From Thalassovita gelatinovora (GTDB lineage Bacteria; Pseudomonadota; Alphaproteobacteria; Rhodobacterales; Rhodobacteraceae), in contig NZ_CYSA01000007.1 in NCBI RefSeq assembly GCF_001458355.1, forward strand, positions 2,501 through 66,500: a stretch of 64,000 bases of DNA, read 5' to 3'. The notes under the pieces were generated by a model that was given only the letters and a program-made list of their open reading frames with translations, made no database searches and was not told the DNA's origin. A program made the position numbers and the translations under genes. Shown piece after piece: positions 51,757-61,268 of this stretch (position 1 is its first letter; each line of letters opens with the position of its first letter).

Positions 51757-53805
51757 TTATCGTCGGCCTTCCCGCAGCCATGCGGCCAGAATCAGACCCA
51801 GACTCAACAGCAGGACCAGCCAAGGCGGCAACAGCGGAATGCGCTTGACCGACAAGGTTTCGGACGCCGCCCGCGGCGTGATCCCGATCCAGCCGCGCCC
51901 CGACGCCGGACGGCCGACGCGCACATCCCGAAAACGCGGTACCCCGTCCGACAGGTGCAGCACGCCGCCGCGCAGGGGATCGATCACCGGACGCAGCGAT
52001 TCACCACTGGCGATGGTTTCTTCGAACTCACGCGGTGCAGCGGGACCCATCCCGATCACCGTCTCGGCATCGGCCTGTTGCAGCCGGTAAAGCCCGATTT
52101 CGTCGCCATGGAATTCGGCCACGTGCTGCCCCGGTGTGGTCTGTTGCATCTGCAATGTCACAGTTTCGCCTGACGGGGTGGTGATTTCGACCGGGCCGAC
52201 GGTTTCCTGCAAGGTCCGACGCAGGATATGCAAATCCTGCCCGGTCGCGGCGGCAGTCAACAGTTCCTCTTCCAGTTCGGGTTCCTTCATCATCCAATGT
52301 GCCAGCCGCCGCAGCAATTCCAGTTGAGGCCCACCACCTTCGAAGCCACGCGCCCAAAGCCACGCCTGATCCGAGGCCAACAGTGCGATCCGCCCTTCCC
52401 CAACCCGGTTCAGGATCAACAGCGGGGCGTCTTCGGCCCCTGTCATCACCACTTCGCCGTCTTCCGGTTCCAACTCGACCTGACGCATCCAGCGACCCCA
52501 GTCGGTGGGCCATTCGGCCTGTAGCCCTGCCGTGACCGGGTGGCGTTCGCCCAGGTCCGTGACTTTTGGCCGGTAGCCTTGTTCGATCACCCGCGCGGTT
52601 GGACGCGCCGGGACAATCGTTGCCAAAGGCGAATGATAGATTGAATCCGCGCTGGCGAAATCGGGACCGGCAGCGATCAGCACCGCACCGCCTTCGCTGA
52701 CATAGCGGCGCACGTTTTCAAGATAGAGCGCTGGCAGAATGCCGCGCCTTTTATAGCGGTCGAAGATGATCAGATCGAAATCGTCGATCTTTTCCAGAAA
52801 CAATTCGCGGGTCGGAAAGGCAATCAGCGACAATTCCGCCACCGGCACGCCGTCCTGTTTTTCCGGTGGCCGTAGGATGGTGAAATGCACTAGATCGACC
52901 GAACTGTCGGATTTCAGCAAATTACGCCAGGTGCGCCCGCCCGGATGCGGTTCACCACTGACCAACAACACCCGCAAACGATCACGCACACCGTTGATCT
53001 GTATCAACGCTGTATTGTTACGGTCGGTCAATTCGCCCGCAGCTTCGGGCACCGAAAACTGAATCACGTTGCGCCCCCCATGGGGCAGCGTCACCGGCAA
53101 TTCAAAGGTTCGGCCCAGCGGCACCATGATGCGGGACGTTTCGCCACCGTTCAGAGTCAGATCCAGTGGTGCCTGATCAGCCCCGAGCGGTGCAGCCCCA
53201 GTATCTTCGATCCGGAAGGTTAGCGTCACCGGTTCGCCCAGAATGGCAAAGGCAGGGGCGGTTTCCACCACCAACCGCCGGTCCCAGTCATCGGGTTGCC
53301 CGCTCAGCAACAGATGCATCGGCGCTGGCAGGTCCGGCACCCGGTCCAGGTCATGCACCTGACCGTCGCTCAACGCGATGATCCCGGCGATCCGGGTTTG
53401 CGGTTCCTGAGCCAACGCATCGGACAACGCGCTGAGCAGCAAGGTGCCGCTATTGTCCGGCCCATCCCCCAGCGCGACCCGCCGCACTTCGGTATTGGGT
53501 CGTGCGATCAACCGCTGTGCCAACAGATCTGCCGCCGCTTTGGTCTGACCCGCCCGACCAGCCAGTTCCTGGCTGGCGGATTGATCTTCCAGCAGCACGA
53601 CGATATCGCTCAGCGCAGCGCGGTCTTCCTGCCGGTAGGACGGTCCTGACAGTGCCGCAACTATCACTACCCCAGCCAACAGGCGCAGCGCCCAACCCGC
53701 CAGACCACGCCAATAGGCCAGCCACGCAGCCGCCAGCACCATTGTACCCAGCACCAGAAACACGCCCCAGGGCAGCAGCGGATCGAAAGTGATTTCCCCG
53801 TTCAT
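51757..53805 (-). CDS. membrane protein with glutamine-amidotransferase-like domain, end of the MoxR operon
   Basis: A 682-residue envelope protein. Two membrane helices lie at the N-terminus (about 10-32 and 36-54), a periplasmic part of about 590 residues follows, and a last helix (LPPWLVLLLSLGLILAAWL) ends in a short basic tail. The middle, DLIIFDRYKRRGILPALYLENVRRYVSEGGAVLIAAGPDF, resembles the class I GATase-like/ThuA-type fold seen in such operons, without a catalytic Cys. It overlaps the DUF4159 gene by 4 bp (53802-53805). The role is unknown; relatives go with MoxR ATPases in envelope stress. Confidence 0.82.
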   Translation of the reverse strand: MNGEITFDPLLPWGVFLVLGTMVLAAAWLAYWRGLAGWALRLLAGVVIVAALSGPSYRQEDRAALSDIVVLLEDQSASQELAGRAGQTKAAADLLAQRLIARPNTEVRRVALGDGPDNSGTLLLSALSDALAQEPQTRIAGIIALSDGQVHDLDRVPDLPAPMHLLLSGQPDDWDRRLVVETAPAFAILGEPVTLTFRIEDTGAAPLGADQAPLDLTLNGGETSRIMVPLGRTFELPVTLPHGGRNVIQFSVPEAAGELTDRNNTALIQINGVRDRLRVLLVSGEPHPGGRTWRNLLKSDSSVDLVHFTILRPPEKQDGVPVAELSLIAFPTRELFLEKIDDFDLIIFDRYKRRGILPALYLENVRRYVSEGGAVLIAAGPDFASADSIYHSPLATIVPARPTARVIEQGYRPKVTDLGERHPVTAGLQAEWPTDWGRWMRQVELEPEDGEVVMTGAEDAPLLILNRVGEGRIALLASDQAWLWARGFEGGGPQLELLRRLAHWMMKEPELEEELLTAAATGQDLHILRRTLQETVGPVEITTPSGETVTLQMQQTTPGQHVAEFHGDEIGLYRLQQADAETVIGMGPAAPREFEETIASGESLRPVIDPLRGGVLHLSDGVPRFRDVRVGRPASGRGWIGITPRAASETLSVKRIPLLPPWLVLLLSLGLILAAWLREGRR

Positions 53806-56594
53806 TGACCCAGCCTGTCCAATAGCGCAGGCACGTGCACCTGATCGGATTTATAATTACCAGTCAGCACATGCATGACCAGATTGACCCCGAAACGATA
53901 GGCCAGTTCGCGCTGACGCTCCCCGGAATATCCGCGCCCGACCGGATAAAGAGGATTGCCCTGCGGGTCGGTGGCCCAGGCCGCCGCCCAGTCATTGCCG
54001 CCGATCACCACCGGCGTCACCCCGTCATTGAGATTGCGAAACGGCATACCGTCGACCTTTTCTGCCCCCGGCGGTGCCGCTTCAACCCAGATATCGCGCC
54101 CGCTGAACCTGCCCGGAAAATCCTGCAACAGGTAGAAGGTGCGGGTCAGCACGTGATCTCCCGGCAAGGGTTCCAGCGGCGGAATTGCCAATGGTTCGGC
54201 CAGTTGGCGCAATTTACGCCCGTTCGGGCTGGCGGTGCCAAACCCGGCGATATCGGCGTCACGGGTATCGAACACAATCATGCCGCCGGTTCTGAGATAC
54301 CGATTAAGCCGCTCGTAAGCATCCACCGTCGGGACCGGCTGATCTTCGGTGATTGGCCAGTATAGCAACGGGTAAAACGCCAATTCGTCACGTTCCAGAT
54401 CGACGCCGATCGGCAGGTCGGGTTCCACCGATGTGCGGAAAAACAGGGTATCGGACAGACCCGTCAACCCGGCGCGGGACACATCGTCGACCCGGGCGTT
54501 TCCGGTCAAAACATAAGCCAGCACCACTTCGGAAGTGGCGCTGAGCACGTGCCGGTCTTCTTGCGTGTCTTGCGCCCCGGCACCGGACGGAGCCAGCGCG
54601 ATCAACCCCGGACCCAGCGCCAGCAACAGGACCGGCACCACGGCTTTTCCACCACGCAGCAATATCCGTCCGGAAAGGGCCAACGTCGCGATCACATCAG
54701 CCAGCAAGATCAGCACCGCCAAAGCCAAAAGATAGCCCGCCAACGGCACTTGCTCGGGCCGGTCCAGCCCCACGACCGACACCGATGCGGGCCAGGTCGT
54801 GGCAGTCAATTCACGATCGGCCGTCATGACATTTCGGGCTATCAGGCGGGCTTCACCTTGATAAAGACCCGGTTGCAGGTCGCGGCTCAATGGGGCCTGG
54901 ATCAGGTCTTCACCTGCAACGCCAATCAGGTTTCCTGCATCCTGCAAACGCCCAAACCCGTCCAGCACGCGCAGCGGCTGCCAGACCGACCCGGCCAGAT
55001 CCTCGGCATCGGGCTGACTTGTGACCGAAGACACCGCCAACCGGTCCAGCATGCGCATGAACAAACCCGACAAGGGCAGGCTTGACCATTCGGCATTGGC
55101 CGAGACATGGAACAGAACCACCTTGCCCTGCCCCAGCGTTTTGCGCGTGACCAACGGGGTTCCATCGGACAATTGCGCAATCACCCGTTCGGCCAGCGAC
55201 GGATCGGGCTGCGCCATCACTTGCGCCGATACTGTGACATCTTCAGGGATCGCCAACCCGTAGAAAGGGCTGGTATCGGCAAAGGGGGCCAACGTCTTGG
55301 GTTCACCCCAGCTCATCGCGCCGCCTACCGTTCGACCACCTGATCGCAGCCGCACCGGCATCAGCGGATGCTCTTCGCTGCGGCTCAGATCACTGGCCGC
55401 AAGATGCGGCCCGGCGAACCGCAGCAACATACCGCCTTGGTTCACCCATTCCCGCAACGCCTTTTCTTCAGCTTCGGGTAACCCGGCGATATCGGCCAGA
55501 ATGATTGCATCGGGATTGGCGGGCAGGATATCGCTCAGGCTGCCTTGCAACAGATCCGCCGAAGGCAACAATGCCTGATGCAGGTAATGCAGTGGCGACA
55601 GCAATTCCAACCCTTCACGGTCGTCCCGTTCGGTGATCAACGCCACTTCACGGCGCTGCAAGCTGTCATCGCTCAGCACCACCGCTCCGGCGCTGCGCTG
55701 TCCCAGAATATCGAACCGGCTGATCCGCGCCCGCAGCTCCGCCGGTAGGGACAGACGCGCTTCGGCGCTTTTGGCCCCAGCTTCGATCTGCACTGGCAAA
55801 GTCGCCAGCACCCGTTCCACCCCAGTCGGATCACGACCGTGAGCCCGCAGCTCCAGCGCCATGGCACCCTGCCCCCGGTTGCGTACGGCTGTCAGATGAA
55901 TTTCGCCATCCTCGAAAACCGGCGGCAGCAGCGCCACCGCGCCGAGATCGTCTTCGAAAACCCGAATTTGACCCCGTTCCTGCAACGCCGCGACCAGTCG
56001 GTCATGACCGGCAAATTCCAAACCGTCCGACATCCAGATGGTGTCAAACCCGCCATGGATATCTTGCAGGATCGCCAATGCGTCTTCGATCCCGGCAGCC
56101 GTCGGTTCCCAGGCCAACGGTTGCAGACCGGGCAAATGCGCACGCAAATCGCCCGCCGGCTGAAAATTCGACGGTTCGGGGGCGCTCAGTTGCAACACTG
56201 CGGCGGTGCGCCCGGCACGATCGGCATCGGCCAGCAACCGGTCCGCCAGATCAAGTCGCGCTTCCCAATCCCCCGCCCCGGCCCAACCGCCATCCAACAG
56301 CAACAACACAGGACCGGAGCGTGCCTGTCCTTCGGCGTCTGGGTTCAGCACCGGGCCAGCCAGCCCGACAATCACCGCAGCCGCCGCCAGCATCCGCAAC
56401 AGGATCAGCCACCACGGCGTTTTGTCGGTAACAGCGTCATCGTCCTTCAGCCCGAGCAACAACACGACGCCGGGAAACAGTCGGCGCAACGGTGCCGGTG
56501 GTACCGCGCGTAACAACATCCACAGCACCGGCAACACCACCAATGCCCAAAGCAGCCACGGCGTCGCAAAGCCGATTTGTGCCAACCCGGCCAT
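53802..56594 (-). CDS. BatA-like / DUF4159 domain membrane protein
   Basis: A 930-residue protein. The N-terminus (WLLWALVVLPVLWMLL, then LILLRMLAAAAVIVGLAGPVLNP) matches the BatA/aerotolerance N-terminal membrane domain. A long middle part with a vWA-like start (GPVLLLLDGGW) but degenerate metal site follows, then two further membrane segments near 640 and 675, and a C-terminal DUF4159 domain (about 715-930: LIGVDLERDEL-like stretch, FYPLLYWPI, YLRTGGMIVFDTRD). ATG 56594 overlaps the DUF58 gene stop by one base. This is the fusion form common in alphaproteobacterial MoxR operons. Confidence 0.87.
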   Translation of the reverse strand: MAGLAQIGFATPWLLWALVVLPVLWMLLRAVPPAPLRRLFPGVVLLLGLKDDDAVTDKTPWWLILLRMLAAAAVIVGLAGPVLNPDAEGQARSGPVLLLLDGGWAGAGDWEARLDLADRLLADADRAGRTAAVLQLSAPEPSNFQPAGDLRAHLPGLQPLAWEPTAAGIEDALAILQDIHGGFDTIWMSDGLEFAGHDRLVAALQERGQIRVFEDDLGAVALLPPVFEDGEIHLTAVRNRGQGAMALELRAHGRDPTGVERVLATLPVQIEAGAKSAEARLSLPAELRARISRFDILGQRSAGAVVLSDDSLQRREVALITERDDREGLELLSPLHYLHQALLPSADLLQGSLSDILPANPDAIILADIAGLPEAEEKALREWVNQGGMLLRFAGPHLAASDLSRSEEHPLMPVRLRSGGRTVGGAMSWGEPKTLAPFADTSPFYGLAIPEDVTVSAQVMAQPDPSLAERVIAQLSDGTPLVTRKTLGQGKVVLFHVSANAEWSSLPLSGLFMRMLDRLAVSSVTSQPDAEDLAGSVWQPLRVLDGFGRLQDAGNLIGVAGEDLIQAPLSRDLQPGLYQGEARLIARNVMTADRELTATTWPASVSVVGLDRPEQVPLAGYLLALAVLILLADVIATLALSGRILLRGGKAVVPVLLLALGPGLIALAPSGAGAQDTQEDRHVLSATSEVVLAYVLTGNARVDDVSRAGLTGLSDTLFFRTSVEPDLPIGVDLERDELAFYPLLYWPITEDQPVPTVDAYERLNRYLRTGGMIVFDTRDADIAGFGTASPNGRKLRQLAEPLAIPPLEPLPGDHVLTRTFYLLQDFPGRFSGRDIWVEAAPPGAEKVDGMPFRNLNDGVTPVVIGGNDWAAAWATDPQGNPLYPVGRGYSGERQRELAYRFGVNLVMHVLTGNYKSDQVHVPALLDRLGQ

Positions 56595-57469
56595 CACACG
56601 GTTCCCCGGTTCAGCGCCTGCCACAGCCATAACAAAGCGACTTGGGCGCTGTCACTGCTGTGATGGGTGTGAAACTGCCAGCCTGTGATCGTGCAAAGAT
56701 CAGCCAGCTCCGCCTTGCGCCGATTCAGCCGCTGGAGATACCGATCCCGCAATTCACCCGCTTTCAGGGTTTCGTGGCTGACCGTTCCACCGACGCTTTC
56801 GAAAATCGTGCGGCCCTGAAACGGGAAGGCTTCTTCGGACGGGTCCAGCACTTGCAACAGGATGCCGCGCACACCGCGATCAGCAGCCTTGGTCAGGGCC
56901 TGCCGGACCGCATCGATATCGGCCATGAAATCGGACAGGAATACGGCGCGCGCCTGCGGGATCATCGCGCGCGCTTCGGGCACGCCGTAATCGACAGGGT
57001 CATCAACGGACAAGAATTCGGCCAGCCGCAGAATCTGGTTATTGCCCCGCCGTGGTGGCAGCAAGGTCCCGGTTAGCCCGACCCGTTCACCGCCACGCAC
57101 CAGCAAGATCGCTACCGCCAGCGCCAGCAATCGGGCGCGGTCGGCCTTTTCGGGCAGGTTGTTATGCGATGCAAACCGCATCGAAGCAGCCTGATCAACC
57201 CAAAGCATCACGCTTTGAGCGATCTGCCATTCGCGTTCGCGGACATATTGCGCATCGCCCCGCGCCGAACGGCGCCAGTCGATCATCCGCCTTGAATCCC
57301 CCGGCTGTACGGGCCGGTATTGCCAAAAATCATCCCCCATGCCCGAACGCCGCCGACCATGTTCACCCAACAAAACCGTCCCGGCCAGATGTTCAGCCCG
57401 GGCCAGCAGCGGCGGAAGCGACGCGGCCTGTTCTTCGGCACGCGCCCGAAGGGGCGGTGCCAGGGTCAA
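56594..57469 (-). CDS. DUF58 domain protein
   Basis: A 291-residue protein of the DUF58 family, always found near MoxR. It has GEHGRRRSGMGDDFWQYRPVQPGDSRRMIDWRRSARGDAQYV, the family hallmark (the YRPYxPGDDxRxIDWR pattern), followed by a vWA-like part (VMLWVDQAASMRF) and AVFLSDFMADID. It is thought to be an adaptor between the ATPase and membrane proteins. It overlaps moxR by 4 bp (57466-57469) and the DUF4159 gene by one base. Confidence 0.93.
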   Translation of the reverse strand: MTLAPPLRARAEEQAASLPPLLARAEHLAGTVLLGEHGRRRSGMGDDFWQYRPVQPGDSRRMIDWRRSARGDAQYVREREWQIAQSVMLWVDQAASMRFASHNNLPEKADRARLLALAVAILLVRGGERVGLTGTLLPPRRGNNQILRLAEFLSVDDPVDYGVPEARAMIPQARAVFLSDFMADIDAVRQALTKAADRGVRGILLQVLDPSEEAFPFQGRTIFESVGGTVSHETLKAGELRDRYLQRLNRRKAELADLCTITGWQFHTHHSSDSAQVALLWLWQALNRGTV

Positions 57470-58479
57470 GCGGCGGCCTCGATTCGCATCGTGCGCGCCA
57501 CAGTGGCCGCGATCAGGTCGGCCAGACTGTCACCCCGCGCCCGAGCGGCAAAATTCAACGCCATCCGGTGGCTCAGCACCGGCTGCGCCATTGCCACCAC
57601 ATCCTCAATAGACGGTGCCAGCCGCCCCTGTAGCATCGCCCGCGCCCGCACCGTCAGCATCAGCGCCTGCGCCGCGCGCGGCCCCGGTCCCCAAGCGACG
57701 GTCTGTTTCACCCGTTCGTCAGCGGTTTCGTCATCAGGGCGAAAGGCTCGGACCAAATCGAGGATCGCTTCAACCACGCTGTCGCCGACCGGCATTTGCC
57801 GCAACAGCGTCTGGGCACGGATCAATTCTGCGGCGGTGAAAACCTGATGCGCCTTGTCTTCTTTGACCCCGGTGGTAGCCAGCAGAATATCGCGTTCGGT
57901 CTGACGGTCGGGATAGGCAACATCGATCTGGACCAAAAACCGGTCCAGCTGTGCTTCGGGCAACGGATAGGTACCTTCCTGTTCGATCGGGTTCTGCGTC
58001 GCCAATACGTGAAACGGTTCGCCCAGCGCCCGATCTTCGCCCGCCACGGTAATGTGATGTTCCTGCATCGCTTGTAGCAGCGCCGATTGGGTCCGCGGGC
58101 TGGCGCGGTTGATTTCGTCGGCCATCAGCAACTGACAAAAAATCGGGCCGGACACGAATCGGAAAGACCGGCGGCCTTCGCTATCGGTTTCCAGAACTTC
58201 GGACCCGAGAATATCTGCGGGCATCAGATCCGGGGTGAACTGAATCCGGTTACCGTCCAACCCCATCACTGTGCTGAGCGTATCGACCAGACGGGTTTTA
58301 CCCAAGCCCGGCAGGCCAATCAGCAACGCATGACCACCACACAGAAGCGCCGACAGGGTCAGATCGACGACCTGTTCCTGACCGATAAACCGCTTTGTGA
58401 TCGACCCCTTCGCTTCGGCCAGTTTTTCTTCTAGCGCTTCGATCTCGACCAAAAGGTCATTGGGATCGGTCATGGTCAA
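57466..58479 (-). CDS. MoxR family AAA+ ATPase
   Basis: A 337-residue AAA+ chaperone-like ATPase. Walker A is GLPGLGKTR (about 55-63); Walker B is [22 protein letters not shown], with sensor-1 [19 protein letters not shown] and the usual arginine finger after it. MoxR proteins help assemble or activate metal enzymes or envelope complexes with vWA partners. First gene of a four-gene operon (MoxR, DUF58, BatA/DUF4159, GATase-like) with overlapping ends throughout. Divergent from the DUF1285 gene. Confidence 0.95.
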   Translation of the reverse strand: MTMTDPNDLLVEIEALEEKLAEAKGSITKRFIGQEQVVDLTLSALLCGGHALLIGLPGLGKTRLVDTLSTVMGLDGNRIQFTPDLMPADILGSEVLETDSEGRRSFRFVSGPIFCQLLMADEINRASPRTQSALLQAMQEHHITVAGEDRALGEPFHVLATQNPIEQEGTYPLPEAQLDRFLVQIDVAYPDRQTERDILLATTGVKEDKAHQVFTAAELIRAQTLLRQMPVGDSVVEAILDLVRAFRPDDETADERVKQTVAWGPGPRAAQALMLTVRARAMLQGRLAPSIEDVVAMAQPVLSHRMALNFAARARGDSLADLIAATVARTMRIEAAA

Positions 58480-58542
58480 ACTCCGTTATCAGGGATACGT
58501 TTGGTATTGAGTGTATCGCGACAAACGCAAATGGCAAAAACT

Positions 58543-59136
58543 ATGAGCAAACAAAAGTCCGTGAAGCCATCGTCAGAAAGCCTGACCGCCGCCGCCCGTG
58601 CCGCCTCCAAGGGCAAGGGCCTGCCGCCTGTGCATCTGTGGAATCCACCGTTTTGCGGTGATCTGGATATGCGCATTGCCCGCGATGGAACATGGTTCTA
58701 TCAGGGCACCCCGATCGGGCGACCCGAACTTGTCCGTCTGTTTTCCACGATTTTGCGAAAGGATGATGACAAGTATTTTCTTGTCACACCGGTCGAAATG
58801 GTCGGCATCACGGTAGATGACGCGCCTTTCGTGGCAGTGGATTTCGAAACCGAGGGCGACGGACAGAATCAGGTTCTGACCTTTACCACCAATGTCGGCG
58901 ACAAGGTCGCCGCCGGCCCCAAGGCGCCGATCCGTGTGGTCCGCGATCCGGAAACCGGGGAACCGTCACCCTATGTGCTGGTCCGTACCAATCTTGAGGC
59001 GCTGATCGACCGCAAAAGCTTCTACCGGCTGGTCGATCTATCGTTGCATCACGATGTCGACGGTGCAAGCTGGTTCGGGCTGTGGTCGGGCGGTCAGTTT
59101 TTCCCAATCATCCCGTCGGATGAACTTCCGGATTGA
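58543..59136 (+). CDS. DUF1285 family protein
   Basis: A 197-residue cytoplasmic protein. The block [44 protein letters not shown], followed by [22 protein letters not shown], identifies DUF1285, whose members have a beta-rich PH-like fold. The ATG at 58543 gives the family-like start [10 protein letters not shown]; an ATG at 58531 is also possible. Neither has a good ribosome site. It lies head to head with moxR, a linkage also seen in related genomes from memory. Function unknown. Confidence 0.87.
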   Translation: MSKQKSVKPSSESLTAAARAASKGKGLPPVHLWNPPFCGDLDMRIARDGTWFYQGTPIGRPELVRLFSTILRKDDDKYFLVTPVEMVGITVDDAPFVAVDFETEGDGQNQVLTFTTNVGDKVAAGPKAPIRVVRDPETGEPSPYVLVRTNLEALIDRKSFYRLVDLSLHHDVDGASWFGLWSGGQFFPIIPSDELPD

Positions 59137-59152
59137 TCGGCCCGCTGAAACA

Positions 59153-59176
59153 CTGCTGACGGAATGCTGTCAGCAG
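59153..59176 (+). terminator. possible hairpin terminator after the DUF1285 gene
   Basis: Perfect 8-bp arms, CTGCTGAC and GTCAGCAG, surround an 8-nt loop. No T run follows, so it is a weak intrinsic terminator or a leader hairpin of the VOC gene 47 bp downstream. Confidence 0.4.
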
Positions 59177-59223
59177 CCCTGTGTCATAGGTTGTCCGTCA
59201 ATCAATGATGCGAGGAAAAACAC

Positions 59224-59595
59224 ATGACACAGAAACCCATCGTCGTTTGGTCCGAAATCCCGGTTTCGGATATGCAGAAATCCATGGTCTTCTACCAAAC
59301 CGTTTTCGGATATGACATTACATTGGATGTAACCGGGTCCAATCCCATCGCCGTTCTTGGCAACGCCATGGGAACCGTGGGTGGGCATCTGTACCCGGGT
59401 AACCCGGCCCAAACGGGTCAGGGTCCGACCCTGCATCTGGCGGTCCCTGACAAGCTGGAAGACGCAGCCAACCGCTGCGCCCAAGCAGGCGGTAGAGTGT
59501 TGAGTGAACCGATCGCGATCCCTCCGGGTCGCTTTGTCTATGCTCAAGATCTCGACGGCAATTCGGTGGGCCTGTTCGAACCGGCAGCCGCCTGA
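59224..59595 (+). CDS. VOC family (glyoxalase/bleomycin-resistance fold) protein
   Basis: A 123-residue metalloprotein of the vicinal-oxygen-chelate fold with paired beta-alpha-beta-beta-beta units. It has WSEIPVSDMQKSMVFYQTVFGYDI, as in glyoxalase-like proteins, GGHLYPG, LHLAVPDKLEDAANRCAQAGGRVLSEP, and ends QDLDGNSVGLFEP with the metal-binding Glu. Substrate unknown. Its TGA overlaps the ATG of the WYL regulator by one base (TGATG), so the two are co-translated. Confidence 0.9.
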   Translation: MTQKPIVVWSEIPVSDMQKSMVFYQTVFGYDITLDVTGSNPIAVLGNAMGTVGGHLYPGNPAQTGQGPTLHLAVPDKLEDAANRCAQAGGRVLSEPIAIPPGRFVYAQDLDGNSVGLFEPAAA

Positions 59596-60284
59596 TGCGC
59601 CGCGCCGACCGCTTGTTCCAGATCGTGCAATATCTGCGCGGTGGGCGGTTGGTGACGGCGGCACAGCTGGCCGAAAAGCTGGAGGTCACGCCGCGGACAA
59701 TCTACCGCGACGTGGCCGATCTGATCGGCTCGGGCGTTCCAATCGAGGGTGAAGCCGGGGTCGGCTATCTGATGAGCGACGGCTATGACCTGCCACCCTT
59801 GATGTTCAGCTCGGACGAAATCGTGGCGCTGGTGACCGGGGCAAGAATGATCCGTGCGTGGGGCGGCACTGCGATGGCAGCCGCCGCCGAAGAGGCGCTG
59901 GTCAAGATCAATGCGGTTCTGCCCAAGGCGGCCCGCGACAGAGCCAAAGAGGTGCAGGTGCATGCCCTTGCTTTGCAGGGCATGACCGACGATCTGCGCG
60001 ATCTGATCGACCGTGTCGAGGCCGCTGCCAACGCCCATATCCGTCTGCAAATCAACTACGAAGACGAAGCCGGCACCGCGTCCAGCCGCAGCGTCCGCCC
60101 GCTGGGGCTGTGGTTCTGGGGCAAAATCTGGACCATGGTCTGCTGGTGCGAATTGCGCGAAGATTTCCGCATGTTCCGGCTGGATAGGGTCCAAAGCCTG
60201 ACCGAGAGAGAAAGATTCAAACCCCAGCCCGGTCAGACTTTGCGTGATTTCTATCGACTGAAAGCTTACAACCGTCGCAGCTAA
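59595..60284 (+). CDS. YafY-type transcriptional regulator (HTH_11 and WYL domains)
   Basis: A 229-residue DNA-binding regulator. An N-terminal DeoR-like winged helix (RADRLFQIVQYLRGGRLVTAAQLAEKLEVTPRTIYRDVADLI) leads to a PIEGEAGVGYLM wing and a C-terminal WYL-type ligand-sensing region (RPLGLWFWGKIWTMVCWCELREDFRMFRLDRV). Proteins of this kind often act on the gene beside them, here the VOC protein. The WYL triplet itself is replaced by IWTMVCW, as in other YafY proteins. Confidence 0.93.
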   Translation: MRRADRLFQIVQYLRGGRLVTAAQLAEKLEVTPRTIYRDVADLIGSGVPIEGEAGVGYLMSDGYDLPPLMFSSDEIVALVTGARMIRAWGGTAMAAAAEEALVKINAVLPKAARDRAKEVQVHALALQGMTDDLRDLIDRVEAAANAHIRLQINYEDEAGTASSRSVRPLGLWFWGKIWTMVCWCELREDFRMFRLDRVQSLTERERFKPQPGQTLRDFYRLKAYNRRS

Positions 60285-61165
60285 CCTCTAGGTGTCATCT
60301 GCCGGATCAACCCTTCCTGCGCGGTTGAGGCCACCAGCCGCCCGTCGCGGGTAAATATCTGGCCGCGGTTGAACCCGCGTGCACCACCGGACCAGGGACT
60401 GTCCATTGCATAAAGCAACCATTCGTCCATGCGGAAATCATCATGGAACCAAACCGCGTGATCAAGGCTTGCAAATTGCATGTCGGGATCGACGAACGCC
60501 TTGGCAAAGGGCAAAACCGATGTGCCCAGCAAACCGTAATCCGATGTATAGGCCAGCGCCGCCCGGTGCAGGTTGGGATCGTCGCCAAAAGGGCCACGCA
60601 CCTTGAACCACATGTTCTGAACCGGTTCCTGCGGGTCGCGGGTAAAAGGCGCGCGCAACCCAACGGGGCGCATTTCGATCGGACGCGGGACGCGCAGCCA
60701 GTTCAGGAAGGCTTCGGGCAGTTGATCCTTCATCCGTTCGCCGATCTGTTCGTCGCTTTCCAAATCTTCCGGCATCGGCACATCGGGCATTTGCACCTGA
60801 TGGCTCAAGCCGGGTTCGACAACGTGGAACGATGCTGCCAAGTTTAAAATCGGTTTGCCTGACTGGACAGCCACCACCCGGCGGGTGGCGAAACTGCGCC
60901 CGTCGCGGTCACGGTCGACCTGATAAAGCACCGGCTTGGTCGCGTCGCCCGGGCGCATGAAATAGGCGTGCAAGGAATGCACCGGACGGTCCGCCCCGAC
61001 AGTACGGATCGCCGCCATCAATGCCTGGCCGATCACCTGACCGCCAAAGGATCTCCCGCGCCCCTGCGGCGTTGCGATGCCGCGGAAAAAGTTTTCCTCA
61101 ACCGTTTCGACCTCAAGCACATCATGAAGCCATTTCGCCATGTTGATTTTTGGCTGATCCGCCAT
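60281..61165 (-). CDS. tesB: acyl-CoA thioesterase II
   Basis: A 294-residue thioesterase with two hot-dog domains that splits acyl-CoA into free acid and CoA. It has ENFFRGIATPQGRGRSFGGQVIGQAL, VHSLHAYFMRPGD, and in the second half YTSDYGLLGTSVLP and SLDHAVWFHDDFRMDEWLLY with the catalytic Asp region DHAVWFH, then ARGFNRGQIFTRDGRLVAS; all are TesB signatures. ATG 61165 is preferred; the frame is open for 15 more codons. It is convergent with the YafY-type gene, overlapping its stop by 4 bp. Confidence 0.95.
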   Translation of the reverse strand: MADQPKINMAKWLHDVLEVETVEENFFRGIATPQGRGRSFGGQVIGQALMAAIRTVGADRPVHSLHAYFMRPGDATKPVLYQVDRDRDGRSFATRRVVAVQSGKPILNLAASFHVVEPGLSHQVQMPDVPMPEDLESDEQIGERMKDQLPEAFLNWLRVPRPIEMRPVGLRAPFTRDPQEPVQNMWFKVRGPFGDDPNLHRAALAYTSDYGLLGTSVLPFAKAFVDPDMQFASLDHAVWFHDDFRMDEWLLYAMDSPWSGGARGFNRGQIFTRDGRLVASTAQEGLIRQMTPRG

Positions 61166-61268
61166 CTTTTTTCCCGTTACAGCACCGAATTGGCCCTCAA
61201 TCGACGACAATGCGCGGGAAGTTGCAAGCCTAAACAGGAGTTTCGTGTTTGTATCCCAACGTCCGCTT

